From Streptomyces sp. NBC_00271 (GTDB taxonomy: Bacteria > Actinomycetota > Actinomycetes > Streptomycetales > Streptomycetaceae), in NCBI RefSeq assembly GCF_036178845.1, contig NZ_CP108070.1:5890001-5954000 (forward strand): a stretch of DNA of 64,000 bases. The letters run 5' to 3'. The stretch's first letter is position 1; each line of letters begins with the position of its first letter. The notes under the pieces are model-generated. The model was not told the origin of the DNA. It saw only the letters and a program-made list of their open reading frames with translations, and searched no databases. Positions 8,104 through 14,809 of this stretch are shown here, piece after piece. Made by a program: the position numbers and the translations under genes.

Positions 8104-8649
8104 GTGTACTTCGCCGCACTGCTCGCGCGCACCGAAGACGGGTGGGAAGCGAGCGACACAGAGCTCGACGATGTGGAGACCCTGTCGGATCTGACCGATC
8201 TGGCCCGTGAAGCCTCGGAGGAGGACACGGTGCTCGTACTCATCGAGCAGGAGGACGCGTGGTTCGGCGTCGTCCGCGTGGACGGTGAGGAGGACCCTCG
8301 CATCTACGTCTCGGACGCCGCAGCCGCTGCCCGCAGCTCGTACGGCGAGATCCTGCTCACGGACGAACTACTAGGACGGGAGCCCGGCGACGACGACGCC
8401 GACCTGGACTCCCTCGACCTGGACGGCACCGAGGACGGTGAACCCGACGACGCAAACGACTCCGAGGACGACGAGGAGGAGGAGAGCGTCTCCGGCGAGA
8501 TCGTCTCGCACAGCCCCGTCGGGGACCGCGAGATCCTCGCCGACCTCGGTGTCAGCGAGAAGGAACTGCTCGCCCTGGACGAAGGCGACGCGCTCAGCAC
8601 GATCGCCGAAGCCCTGGGAGCGGCAGAGGTCCTGGAGACCGTCCGCTAG
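8104..8649 (+). CDS. tRNA adenosine deaminase-associated protein
   Basis: The family, found only in Actinobacteria beside tadA, starts YFAALLARTEDGWEASDTEL as here, with a GTG at 8104 preceded by GGGAGAG. An in-frame ATG at 8011 exists, but the added 31 residues are Pro/Gly-rich and unlike the family. The 181-residue protein has a compact N-terminal domain to about residue 90, a long acidic linker (DDDADLDSLDLDGTEDG, DDEEEE) and a C-terminal helical domain (DREILADLGVSEKELLALDE). The biochemical role is unknown; linkage to tadA, 107 bp downstream, suggests a link to tRNA editing. Confidence 0.85.
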   Translation: MYFAALLARTEDGWEASDTELDDVETLSDLTDLAREASEEDTVLVLIEQEDAWFGVVRVDGEEDPRIYVSDAAAAARSSYGEILLTDELLGREPGDDDADLDSLDLDGTEDGEPDDANDSEDDEEEESVSGEIVSHSPVGDREILADLGVSEKELLALDEGDALSTIAEALGAAEVLETVR

Positions 8650-8756
8650 GGCCTGATCCGCCGGACGGGCCCCAGGGACCCGATCCGGCAGGCAGGGCCC
8701 GGCTCCCGCGGTTGCGGGGGAGGCGGTTTCCCTGGCGAGCCCGATAGATTTCCCGG

Positions 8757-9257
8757 GTGAGCCCGACAAAAGAGACCTTTCCAGCAGATCCGGCAGATCC
8801 GGTACGCGACCGCTGGCGGGCCGCGATGCGGCTCGCCCTGGACGAGGCCCACCGGGCCGTCCAGGGCGGGGATGTTCCCGTCGGCGCCGTCGTGCTGTCC
8901 ACGGACGGTACGACGGTGCTCGCGACCGGACACAACGAACGCGAGGCCACGGGCGATCCGACGGCGCACGCCGAGGTGCTCGCGATCCGCGGGGCCGCCC
9001 AGCGGCTCGGCGAGTGGCGGCTGGCCGGGTGCACGCTCGTCGTCACCCTGGAGCCCTGCACGATGTGCGCGGGCGCGCTCGTCCAGTCCCGGGTGGACCG
9101 GGTCGTCTACGGTGCCCGCGACGAGAAGGCGGGCGCGGTCGGTTCCGTCTGGGACCTCGTACGCGACCGCCGGCTCAACCACCGCCCCGAGGTGATCGGG
9201 GGCGTACTCGAGGACGAGTGCGCGAGTCTGCTCACGCGTTTCTTCCGCGACCGCTGA
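8757..9257 (+). CDS. tadA: tRNA adenosine(34) deaminase
   Basis: The 166-residue protein has the zinc-binding deaminase signature HAE at residues 71-73 (Glu73 the proton shuttle) and PCTMC at 100-104 (Cys101 and Cys104 zinc ligands). It deaminates adenosine 34 of tRNA-Arg(ACG) to inosine, allowing CGN reading; the substrate tRNA is encoded at 37508-37580 in this window. The start is uncertain: GTG 8757 is supported by TAGATT at 8744-8749, seven bases upstream, fitting a leaderless mRNA. A start at ATG 8826 (MRLALDEAHRA) would give the minimal family length. Confidence 0.93.
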   Translation: MSPTKETFPADPADPVRDRWRAAMRLALDEAHRAVQGGDVPVGAVVLSTDGTTVLATGHNEREATGDPTAHAEVLAIRGAAQRLGEWRLAGCTLVVTLEPCTMCAGALVQSRVDRVVYGARDEKAGAVGSVWDLVRDRRLNHRPEVIGGVLEDECASLLTRFFRDR

Positions 9258-9319
9258 CTCCACGGGGCGGCGGGAAACGGATTTCAGACCACGGCCCACC
9301 TTGGGGTAGGGTCTCCCTC

Positions 9320-9404
9320 GGTAGCGTGTCCGAGCGGCCGAAGGAGCTCGCCTCGAAAGCGAGTGTGGCGCAAGTCACCGAGGGTTCAAATCCCTCCGCT
9401 ACCG
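9320..9404 (+). tRNA. tRNA-Ser (anticodon CGA)
   Basis: Acceptor GGTAGCG (9320-9326) pairs with CGCTACC (9397-9403) and the discriminator base is G. The anticodon stem CTCGC/GCGAG encloses the loop CTCGAAA, so the anticodon is CGA. A long variable arm, as in class II serine tRNAs, precedes the GTTCAAATC T-loop. CCA is not encoded. TAGGGT at 9307-9312 is the probable -10 element. Confidence 0.97.
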
Positions 9405-9409
9405 CTTGA

Positions 9410-9439
9410 GAAGGGCCCCGTCGCAAGACGGGGCCCTTC
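9410..9439 (+). terminator. Terminator of tRNA-Ser(CGA)
   Basis: A perfect 13-bp stem, GAAGGGCCCCGTC (9410-9422) with GACGGGGCCCTTC (9427-9439), closes a GCAA tetraloop six bases after the tRNA. Confidence 0.95.
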
Positions 9440-9557
9440 GTGCGTACGGCAAAGGACTTCGGCCAGCGGGCCATTGGTCCAAAAAAAGTGGGGTGAAGGT
9501 TACACTCACCGCCGGCACAGGGGGCCCACTGGGCGCAGCAGTCACAGGGAGGCCGCG

Positions 9558-9737
9558 ATGGCGGTGAATTCGAAGAAGATCGCCGTCTACATACTCGTGG
9601 TCTTCGCGCTCTACGTGATCATCACGGATCCGGCGAAGGCGGCCGATTACGTCCAGATAGGGTTCGAGGGCATTTCGACCGCCGCCCGGTCCATCGGCGA
9701 CTTCATGACGTGGATCGCCGACGGGGCCAAGAACTGA
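9558..9737 (+). CDS. 59-residue membrane protein, conserved Streptomyces type
   Basis: An ATG at 9558 with a strong AGGGAGG ribosome site opens a 59-residue frame. MAVNSKKIAVYILVVFALYV holds one transmembrane segment near residues 8-23, followed by an amphipathic stretch IGFEGISTAARSIGDFMTWI. The size and layout resemble small membrane-associated proteins seen widely in the genus; there is no known activity. It lies 40 bp before the Dabb gene and may be co-transcribed with it. Confidence 0.75.
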   Translation: MAVNSKKIAVYILVVFALYVIITDPAKAADYVQIGFEGISTAARSIGDFMTWIADGAKN

Positions 9738-9777
9738 TCGGCCGCCCCCGCACGGCCCGTACCACCAGGGAGTACCC

Positions 9778-10071
9778 GTGATCCGCCATCTGGTCCTCTT
9801 CAAGCTCAACGAAGGCGTCGAGCGTGACGACCCCCGCGTCGTCGAGGGCGTGGCCGCCTTCCGCCCGCTCGGCGACCAGATCCCCGAGCTGCGGTTCTGG
9901 GAGTGCGGCTGGAACATCACCGACCGGCCCGTCGCGTACGACTTCGCGATCAACTCCGCGGTCGACGACACCGACGCCCTGAAGCGGTACTTGGAGCATC
10001 CCGCGCACCAGGCGGGCGTCGCGCTGTGGCGCGAGTTCGCGACATGGGTGATCGCCGACTATCCGTTCTGA
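9778..10071 (+). CDS. Dabb (stress-responsive A/B barrel) domain protein
   Basis: The 97-residue protein starts MIRHLVLFKLNEGV and contains AAFRPLGDQIPELRFWECGWN and LKRYLEHPAHQAGVALWREF, the typical Dabb ferredoxin-like fold with its conserved His near the start and the HP-H helix. Members are dimeric and vary from enzymes to stress proteins of unknown role. The GTG start at 9778 directly follows a purine-rich tract. A terminator follows the stop. Confidence 0.88.
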   Translation: MIRHLVLFKLNEGVERDDPRVVEGVAAFRPLGDQIPELRFWECGWNITDRPVAYDFAINSAVDDTDALKRYLEHPAHQAGVALWREFATWVIADYPF

Positions 10072-10095
10072 ACCCATCCGAGCCGACACGCTCTG

Positions 10096-10123
10096 AGCCC
10101 CTCGCCGGAAAGCGGCGGGGGGC
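10096..10123 (+). terminator. Rho-independent terminator after the Dabb gene
   Basis: AGCCCCTCGCCG (10096-10107) pairs with CGGCGGGGGGCT (10112-10123) around a short GAAAG loop, followed by TTTCTGTTTCC. It separates the Dabb gene from sigF. Confidence 0.9.
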
Positions 10124-10273
10124 TTTTCTGTTTCCTATGCCCCAACTCTCCCTAAATCCTGTTCAACACGGGGTTATACGGTGCTTGCACACAGTGCACA
10201 TGTCTTGTGATGCTATGACCGCTTTTGACGGATGAGTTGATGGATCTGACGGATCATAGAGGTGGAGTTGACC

Positions 10274-11212
10274 GTGCCGGCCAGTACTGCGCCTCAAGCA
10301 CCGCCACAGGAAATCCCCAAGGAACACATCACCACGGAACCCCTCGCCCAGGAACGCGTCACCACGGAACGCGCCGCCACGGAACCCCTCGCCCCGGAGC
10401 ACATCGCCCACGAACGCGTCACCCCTGAGCAGGCCACCCCTGAGCGACGCCGCGGCGCCGACACCCGGGCCCTCACCCAGCTGCTCTTCGGCCAGCTCAA
10501 GACGCTGGAGCCGGGCACCGCGGAGCACGACCGCGTACGCGGGGCGCTCATCGAGGCGAACCTGCCGCTCGTGCGCTACGCGGCCGCCCGCTTCCGCTCC
10601 CGCAACGAGCCGATGGAGGACGTGGTCCAGGTCGGCACCATCGGCCTGATCAACGCGATCGACCGCTTCGACCCCGACCGGGGCGTACAGTTCCCGACCT
10701 TCGCGATGCCGACCGTCGTCGGCGAGATCAAGCGGTACTTCCGCGACAACGTCCGCACCGTCCACGTGCCCCGCCGGCTGCACGAACTGTGGGTGCAGGT
10801 GAACAGCGCGACGGAGGACCTGACGACGGCCTTCGGGCGCTCCCCCTCGACCGCCGAGATCGCCGAGCGGCTGCGCATCAGCGAGGAGGAGGTGCTGTCC
10901 TGCATCGAGGCCGGACGCTCGTACCACGCGACCTCCCTCGAAGCCGCCCAGGAGGGTGACGGGCTGCCCGGACTGCTCGACCGGCTCGGCTACGAGGACC
11001 CGGCCCTCGACGGGGTCGAACACCGCGACCTCGTCCGCCATCTCCTCGTACAACTGCCCGAGCGCGAGCAGCGGATCCTTCTCCTGCGCTACTACAGCAA
11101 TCTGACGCAGTCACAGATCAGTGCCGAGCTGGGAGTCTCCCAGATGCACGTGTCAAGGCTGCTCGCCCGGAGCTTCGCACGGCTTCGATCCGCAAACAGG
11201 ATCGAGGCGTAA
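10274..11212 (+). CDS. sigF: RNA polymerase sigma factor, SigB/SigF family
   Basis: The 312-residue protein has sigma region 2 ([20 protein letters not shown] and [20 protein letters not shown]), region 3 and region 4 with the helix-turn-helix [20 protein letters not shown]. It lacks the -35-like anti-sigma-independent features of ECF factors. It closely matches streptomycete SigF, needed for late spore maturation, including the VPAST start. GTG 10274 is chosen for GGTGGAG at 10261-10267; a GTG at 10262 is in frame but overlaps that site. The N-terminal 65 residues are a repetitive Thr/Glu/Pro/Arg tract. Activity is probably held in check by an RsbW-type anti-sigma factor. Confidence 0.92.
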   Translation: MPASTAPQAPPQEIPKEHITTEPLAQERVTTERAATEPLAPEHIAHERVTPEQATPERRRGADTRALTQLLFGQLKTLEPGTAEHDRVRGALIEANLPLVRYAAARFRSRNEPMEDVVQVGTIGLINAIDRFDPDRGVQFPTFAMPTVVGEIKRYFRDNVRTVHVPRRLHELWVQVNSATEDLTTAFGRSPSTAEIAERLRISEEEVLSCIEAGRSYHATSLEAAQEGDGLPGLLDRLGYEDPALDGVEHRDLVRHLLVQLPEREQRILLLRYYSNLTQSQISAELGVSQMHVSRLLARSFARLRSANRIEA

Positions 11213-11311
11213 CCGGAAAGAGCGAATCGCTCAACGTCTCCTTTTCCGACAGTTCAGCGTCGAAAAACCGTCAGACCCCCCTTTTCCAGGGCCGATTCAC
11301 CCCCTCCATGT

Positions 11312-11388
11312 CGACATGTCACTACAGCGTGTTGCCGACATGTGACATTCTGCCGGAAGAGCGTTTGGCGCAGCCCCGCCTCCGGTAT
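11312..11388 (+). promoter_or_regulatory. sigN promoter region: paired CGACATGTSAC motifs and a SigB-type promoter
   Basis: Two direct copies, CGACATGTCAC at 11312-11322 and CGACATGTGAC at 11335-11345, are 23 bp apart, about two helical turns. Downstream, GTTT (11363-11366), 16 bases and CGGTAT (11383-11388) match the GTTT-N14-16-GGGTAT consensus for streptomycete SigB-family sigma factors with one mismatch. A start point near 11395 would leave about 60 bases of leader before the sigN ATG. Autoregulation by SigN or activation by a sister sigma factor is inferred. Confidence 0.6.
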
Positions 11389-11456
11389 TCAGGTGGAGGC
11401 TGCGTTCCTCCGACGGGAGCGTCCGCCGCGACCGTCCGCGACCCAAAGGGGGTGGC

Positions 11457-12365
11457 ATGTCCGCAGACCAGGGCAGCTCGAAGGTGCTCACGCTCACGAA
11501 GAGCGAATCCGCGCCCGACGCGCTTCACGATGTCCCGGCCCTCCCGGCCCCCGATGCCGCTCCGGCCCTCGAAGCCGTCCCGGCGGCCCCCGAGACCTCG
11601 GGAGCCATCGACACCCGCACCCTGTCCCGCTCCCTGTTCCTGCGGCTCGCCGCACTCGGCGAGAACAGCCCCGAGCGTGCCTACGTCCGGGACACCCTCA
11701 TCGAGCTCAACCTCCCGCTCGTGCGGTACGCGGCGGCCCGCTTCCGCTCCCGCAACGAGCCGATGGAGGACATCGTCCAGGTCGGCACCATCGGCCTGAT
11801 CAAGGCGATCGACCGCTTCGACTGCGAACGCGGCGTGGAGTTCCCGACGTTCGCGATGCCGACGGTCGTGGGCGAGATCAAGCGGTTCTTCCGTGACACC
11901 TCGTGGTCCGTCCGCGTCCCGCGGCGCCTCCAGGAGCTGCGCCTGGCCCTCACCAAGGCCAGCGACGAGCTCTCCCAGAAGCTCGACCGGTCCCCGACCG
12001 TCGCCGAACTCGCCGCGGTCCTGGGCGTGTCGGAGGAGGACGTCGTCGACGGCCTCGCGGTCGGCAACGCCTACACGGCCTCCTCCCTCGACTCCCCGGC
12101 CCCCGAGGACGACGGCGGCGAGGGCTCCCTCGCGGACCGCCTCGGCTACGAGGACACGGCGCTGGAGGGCGTCGAGTACCGCGAGTCGCTGAAGCCGCTG
12201 CTCGCCAAACTCCCGCCCCGCGAGCGCCGGATCATCATGCTGCGCTTCTTCGCCAACATGACCCAGTCGCAGATCGGCGAGGAGGTCGGCATCTCGCAGA
12301 TGCACGTCTCCCGCCTTCTCACCCGCACGCTGGCCCAGCTCCGCGAGGGCCTGATCTCCGACTGA
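11457..12365 (+). CDS. sigN: RNA polymerase sigma factor, SigB/SigF family, SigN-like
   Basis: The 302-residue protein shares regions 2 to 4 with its upstream neighbour ([35 protein letters not shown], and [20 protein letters not shown]), so the two are tandem paralogues. The match to SigN, which acts in aerial hyphae with the spore wall protein NepA, rests on order and N-terminal sequence. The ATG at 11457 follows AAAGGGGGTGG, a strong ribosome site. The upstream gap of 244 bp holds its own promoter, so it is not simply read through from sigF. Residues 10-50 are Ala/Pro-rich linker. Confidence 0.9.
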   Translation: MSADQGSSKVLTLTKSESAPDALHDVPALPAPDAAPALEAVPAAPETSGAIDTRTLSRSLFLRLAALGENSPERAYVRDTLIELNLPLVRYAAARFRSRNEPMEDIVQVGTIGLIKAIDRFDCERGVEFPTFAMPTVVGEIKRFFRDTSWSVRVPRRLQELRLALTKASDELSQKLDRSPTVAELAAVLGVSEEDVVDGLAVGNAYTASSLDSPAPEDDGGEGSLADRLGYEDTALEGVEYRESLKPLLAKLPPRERRIIMLRFFANMTQSQIGEEVGISQMHVSRLLTRTLAQLREGLISD

Positions 12366-12419
12366 GACCTCCCGTGCTCGACCCTTCATAATTGACGGAT
12401 CGTCAGCCACACTGGCGCG

Positions 12420-13151
12420 ATGCGTCGAGCGACTTGGCTCCATGGCCGTCGAGGCGCCCTGGTGGGCGCCTCGACGGCTGTTGTCTGCCTGGGTGCGGTT
12501 CTGGCCGCGTGCGGGGACGGTGGGAGCGGCGGCGGATACGTGGCGGTGGGGGCGCCGGCCGATTCGGGGCCCATGGTGGCCCCGACCGGGAGCATCTCAC
12601 TGACCCCACTGCCCGAGTCCACGCCACTCACGGAAGCCGCCAAGGGAACACCTCAGCAGGGCAGTTCACCCCCGCGGTCCCCACTCTCCGCTTCGCCCGG
12701 CACGGCAACGCACCCCGGCGGCGACAACTCGCCCCGCGCGGACGCCGGTTCGGGCGCGCCATCGGCGCCCTCCGCTCGGCCGACCCCGGGTTCCACGGCA
12801 GGTACCAGTCCCCCCGGTACCCCCAGTCCTTCCGGTCCCGCCGGCCCCGCTGTTCTCGACGTGAGCGAGCCCACGCGGGAGGCCACCGACCAGCGCTGGT
12901 GCGAGAAGGTGACGGTCTCCTTCCGCAACACCGGTGGCAGCGCCGTGCGTTCGGGCACGGTGACCCTCGGGACGCACATCATCGGGGCGCTCGGCATCGA
13001 CTGGGCGACGATCGACTCGAAGCGGGATCTGCCCGTGCCGATCGCGGCCGGAGCGGGCAGCACAAAGACCTGGACGGTGTGCGTCGACGACTGGCGCGTG
13101 CCGCTCGGCATGCACATCGAGACGCGGGACGTGTCCGTCCAGTGGAAGTGA
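12420..13151 (+). CDS. Secreted lipoprotein with a C-terminal disulfide domain
   Basis: The 243-residue precursor has a basic start, a hydrophobic stretch and the lipobox LAAC with Cys31 as the lipidation site. A Ser/Pro/Gly/Thr-rich linker (about 40-135) follows, then a compact domain from about residue 138 with two Cys (RWCEKVTVSFRN, WTVCVDDW) and a beta-rich pattern. The end reads VSVQWK. It is membrane-anchored and outward facing. The domain is one I have seen in Streptomyces proteins but cannot name. A CATAAT hexamer at 12387-12392 is a likely -10 element. Confidence 0.78.
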   Translation: MRRATWLHGRRGALVGASTAVVCLGAVLAACGDGGSGGGYVAVGAPADSGPMVAPTGSISLTPLPESTPLTEAAKGTPQQGSSPPRSPLSASPGTATHPGGDNSPRADAGSGAPSAPSARPTPGSTAGTSPPGTPSPSGPAGPAVLDVSEPTREATDQRWCEKVTVSFRNTGGSAVRSGTVTLGTHIIGALGIDWATIDSKRDLPVPIAAGAGSTKTWTVCVDDWRVPLGMHIETRDVSVQWK

Positions 13152-13196
13152 CCCGCCTCCACCGGTCCTACCGGCGGGGCGGGCGGGTTGTTGCCC

Positions 13197-13394
13197 TTAC
13201 GCCAGCGCGAGCCACGCCACGGCGGCGACGACCGCCACGGCGACGACGATGCCGATGATCAGGCCGATGCGGGGGCCCGCCGGGGCGGCCGCCTGCTGCT
13301 GCCGGGCCTGGGGGCCCTCGTCGACGAAAGCGCGGAACATCTGGGTGCTACCCGCGGGGTCGTAGTTGCCCTCGGGGCCCTGGGTGTTTGCCAT
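13197..13394 (-). CDS. 65-residue tail-anchored membrane protein
   Basis: The ATG at 13394 opens MANTQGPEGNYDPAGSTQMF, a hydrophilic segment, then a C-terminal hydrophobic stretch GLIIGIVVAVAVVAAVAWLALA (about residues 43-64) that ends the protein, so it is tail-anchored. It is convergent with the lipoprotein gene (45 bp between stops). The function is unknown. Longer upstream frames exist but run into the low-complexity repeat region and lack support. Confidence 0.7.
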   Translation of the reverse strand: MANTQGPEGNYDPAGSTQMFRAFVDEGPQARQQQAAAPAGPRIGLIIGIVVAVAVVAAVAWLALA

Positions 13395-13511
13395 GGCCCA
13401 GGACCCTAGCGAATACATGCCCCCTACCCAAGCGCCGGGTTCCCCTCGCCCTCCCCCGTTCCCCAGTTCTGGATGGCCTGGCCAGCGAGCCGGATGCCGC
13501 ACGCCCCGCCG

Positions 13512-13572
13512 ACAGCGCCCCGCCAAGGGCGCGAGGAACTGCGCGCCCAGCCCCCACCGGCCGGGCCGACAG
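13512..13572 (-). repeat. Dispersed Streptomyces intergenic repeat, copy 2 (inverted relative to copy 1)
   Basis: Read on the minus strand it gives GGTGGGGGCTGGGCGCGCAG followed by TTCCTCGCGCCCTTGGCGGG, matching the copy at 2135-2200 in its core with one change in TTCCCCGC/TTCCTCGC. It lies in a gene-free stretch. Confidence 0.65.
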
Positions 13573-14240
13573 CCGGAGACGCCCGGATGGACGGAATCGC
13601 CCGCCCAGCGGCCCGGGGCCCCCGCACAGGTCAGACGCTCGACCCGCAGGAGTCAGGCACACAACCCCGCAGAGGTCGGCCGCACAGCCCTCCAGATCAC
13701 CGGAGCCCAGCCCCGCAGGGGTCAGACGCTCGACCCCGCAGGAGTCAGACCCGCAGCCCCGCAGGGGTCGGGCGCACAGCCCCGCCCCCAGGTGACCGGA
13801 GCCCGCCCTCCAGGAGCCAGACGTCCCGTCCCGCAGTGACCGGAGCTCGGCCCCTGACAAGAGGCAGCAGCACAGTCCCAGCCATCAGCCAGGCGCCCCG
13901 TCCCCGGCCGGGCGGGGCGCAGCCCTGGGCGAGGCCAGACACCCACCCTCGCCCAGACCCCCACCCCCATCCCCACCCAGGCAACACGAAGCCCAACCGG
14001 CGGCCGGAGCGCAGCGTCGGCCAAGGGCCCGATTTCCGGCCGCCGGCAAGGCACAGGGTGCGGGGTGCAAGGTCGCACAGTCCGGCCACCACCCCGCCTC
14101 GCCCCACCCCGTCCGCCCCGCGAAGGCCACGCTCCGTCGATCCACAGCGGGCTCAAAGCCACACACCCCGCCCACCAGCAGGTTTACATTCGCCAATACT
14201 TGCCTTTGCCATCTTTTTAGCCCAGCGGCAGCGATATCGT
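13573..14240. other. Gene-free, repeat-rich intergenic region
   Basis: Open frames exist on both strands here, but none has a ribosome site, domain or consistent codon bias. Between about 13628 and 13790 a 16-17 bp unit close to CCCCGCAGGRGTCRGRC occurs at least five times with irregular spacing. CCGGAGCCC and GTGACCGGAGC recur at 13700, 13793 and 13838. From 14170 the sequence becomes AT-richer (TTTACATTCGCCAATACTTG), probably the promoter of the MarR gene. Confidence 0.6.
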
Positions 14241-14283
14241 TTGCCTGCAGCAACCAACTGCATTTATGGTTGCCCCAAGCAAC
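14241..14283. promoter_or_regulatory. Two inverted-repeat operators before the MarR gene
   Basis: TTGC-CTGCA-GCAA (14241-14253) and GTTGC-CCCAA-GCAAC (14269-14283) have the same half-sites and the same 5-base spacer. Their centres are 29 bp apart, on nearly the same face of the helix. The second lies seven bases before the ribosome site. This is the usual layout for MarR autorepression; inducing ligand unknown. Confidence 0.7.
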
Positions 14284-14299
14284 GAATACAGGAGGGGTG

Positions 14300-14791
14300 A
14301 TGGCCGAGCAGGCGCAGTACGAGGAATTGGCTCGTCAGCTCAGTGCCATCGGTGCCGTGAAGCGGGAGCTCGGGCGGATCCTGCCGCACGACTGCCCCGC
14401 GGGCTCCGCCGCCGTACTGACCCTCCTCGGCCGGCACGGCGACATGCGGATGAGCAAGCTCGCCGAGCTGCTCGCCGTGGACATGTCGGTGACCAGCCGC
14501 CACGTCGCCCACGTCGCCGACCGGGGCTGGATCGAACGCCTCCCCGACCCCGCCGACAAACGCTCCCGCATCCTGCGCCTCACCGACGCGGGACGCGAGC
14601 AGCTCACCGAACTCTCCCGCCGCTCCTCGCGGCTGTTCGCCGACCGGCTGAGCGACTGGTCCGACCACGAGGTCGGCCTGCTCATCCACCTGATGGGCCG
14701 GTTGCGCGAGAGCTTCGGCGACTGCCGTGCCGTACCCCGGCCGCCCTACGTGCCGGAAGCAACCGAACTGACCACCCGTACACCCGCATAA
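14300..14791 (+). CDS. MarR family transcriptional regulator
   Basis: The 163-residue protein has a winged helix: HGDMRMSKLAELLAVDMSVT (helix-turn-helix), RGWIERLPDPADKRSRILRLT (wing with the conserved D-R-R-type signature), flanked by dimerisation helices. ATG 14300 follows AGGAGG (14290-14295). It lies 18 bp before the transporter gene, forming one operon with it, and palindromes upstream suggest autorepression relieved by a drug-like ligand. Confidence 0.93.
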   Translation: MAEQAQYEELARQLSAIGAVKRELGRILPHDCPAGSAAVLTLLGRHGDMRMSKLAELLAVDMSVTSRHVAHVADRGWIERLPDPADKRSRILRLTDAGREQLTELSRRSSRLFADRLSDWSDHEVGLLIHLMGRLRESFGDCRAVPRPPYVPEATELTTRTPA

Positions 14792-14809
14792 GACAAGAGA
14801 AGGAAGCCC

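Noticed and set aside
13473..14300. A 275-codon plus-strand open frame and several minus-strand frames across 13.4-14.2 kb
   Set aside because: They overlap each other, lack ribosome sites and domains, consist of repeats rich in Arg/Pro/Ser, and run over the MarR operators. GC-rich DNA produces such frames by chance.
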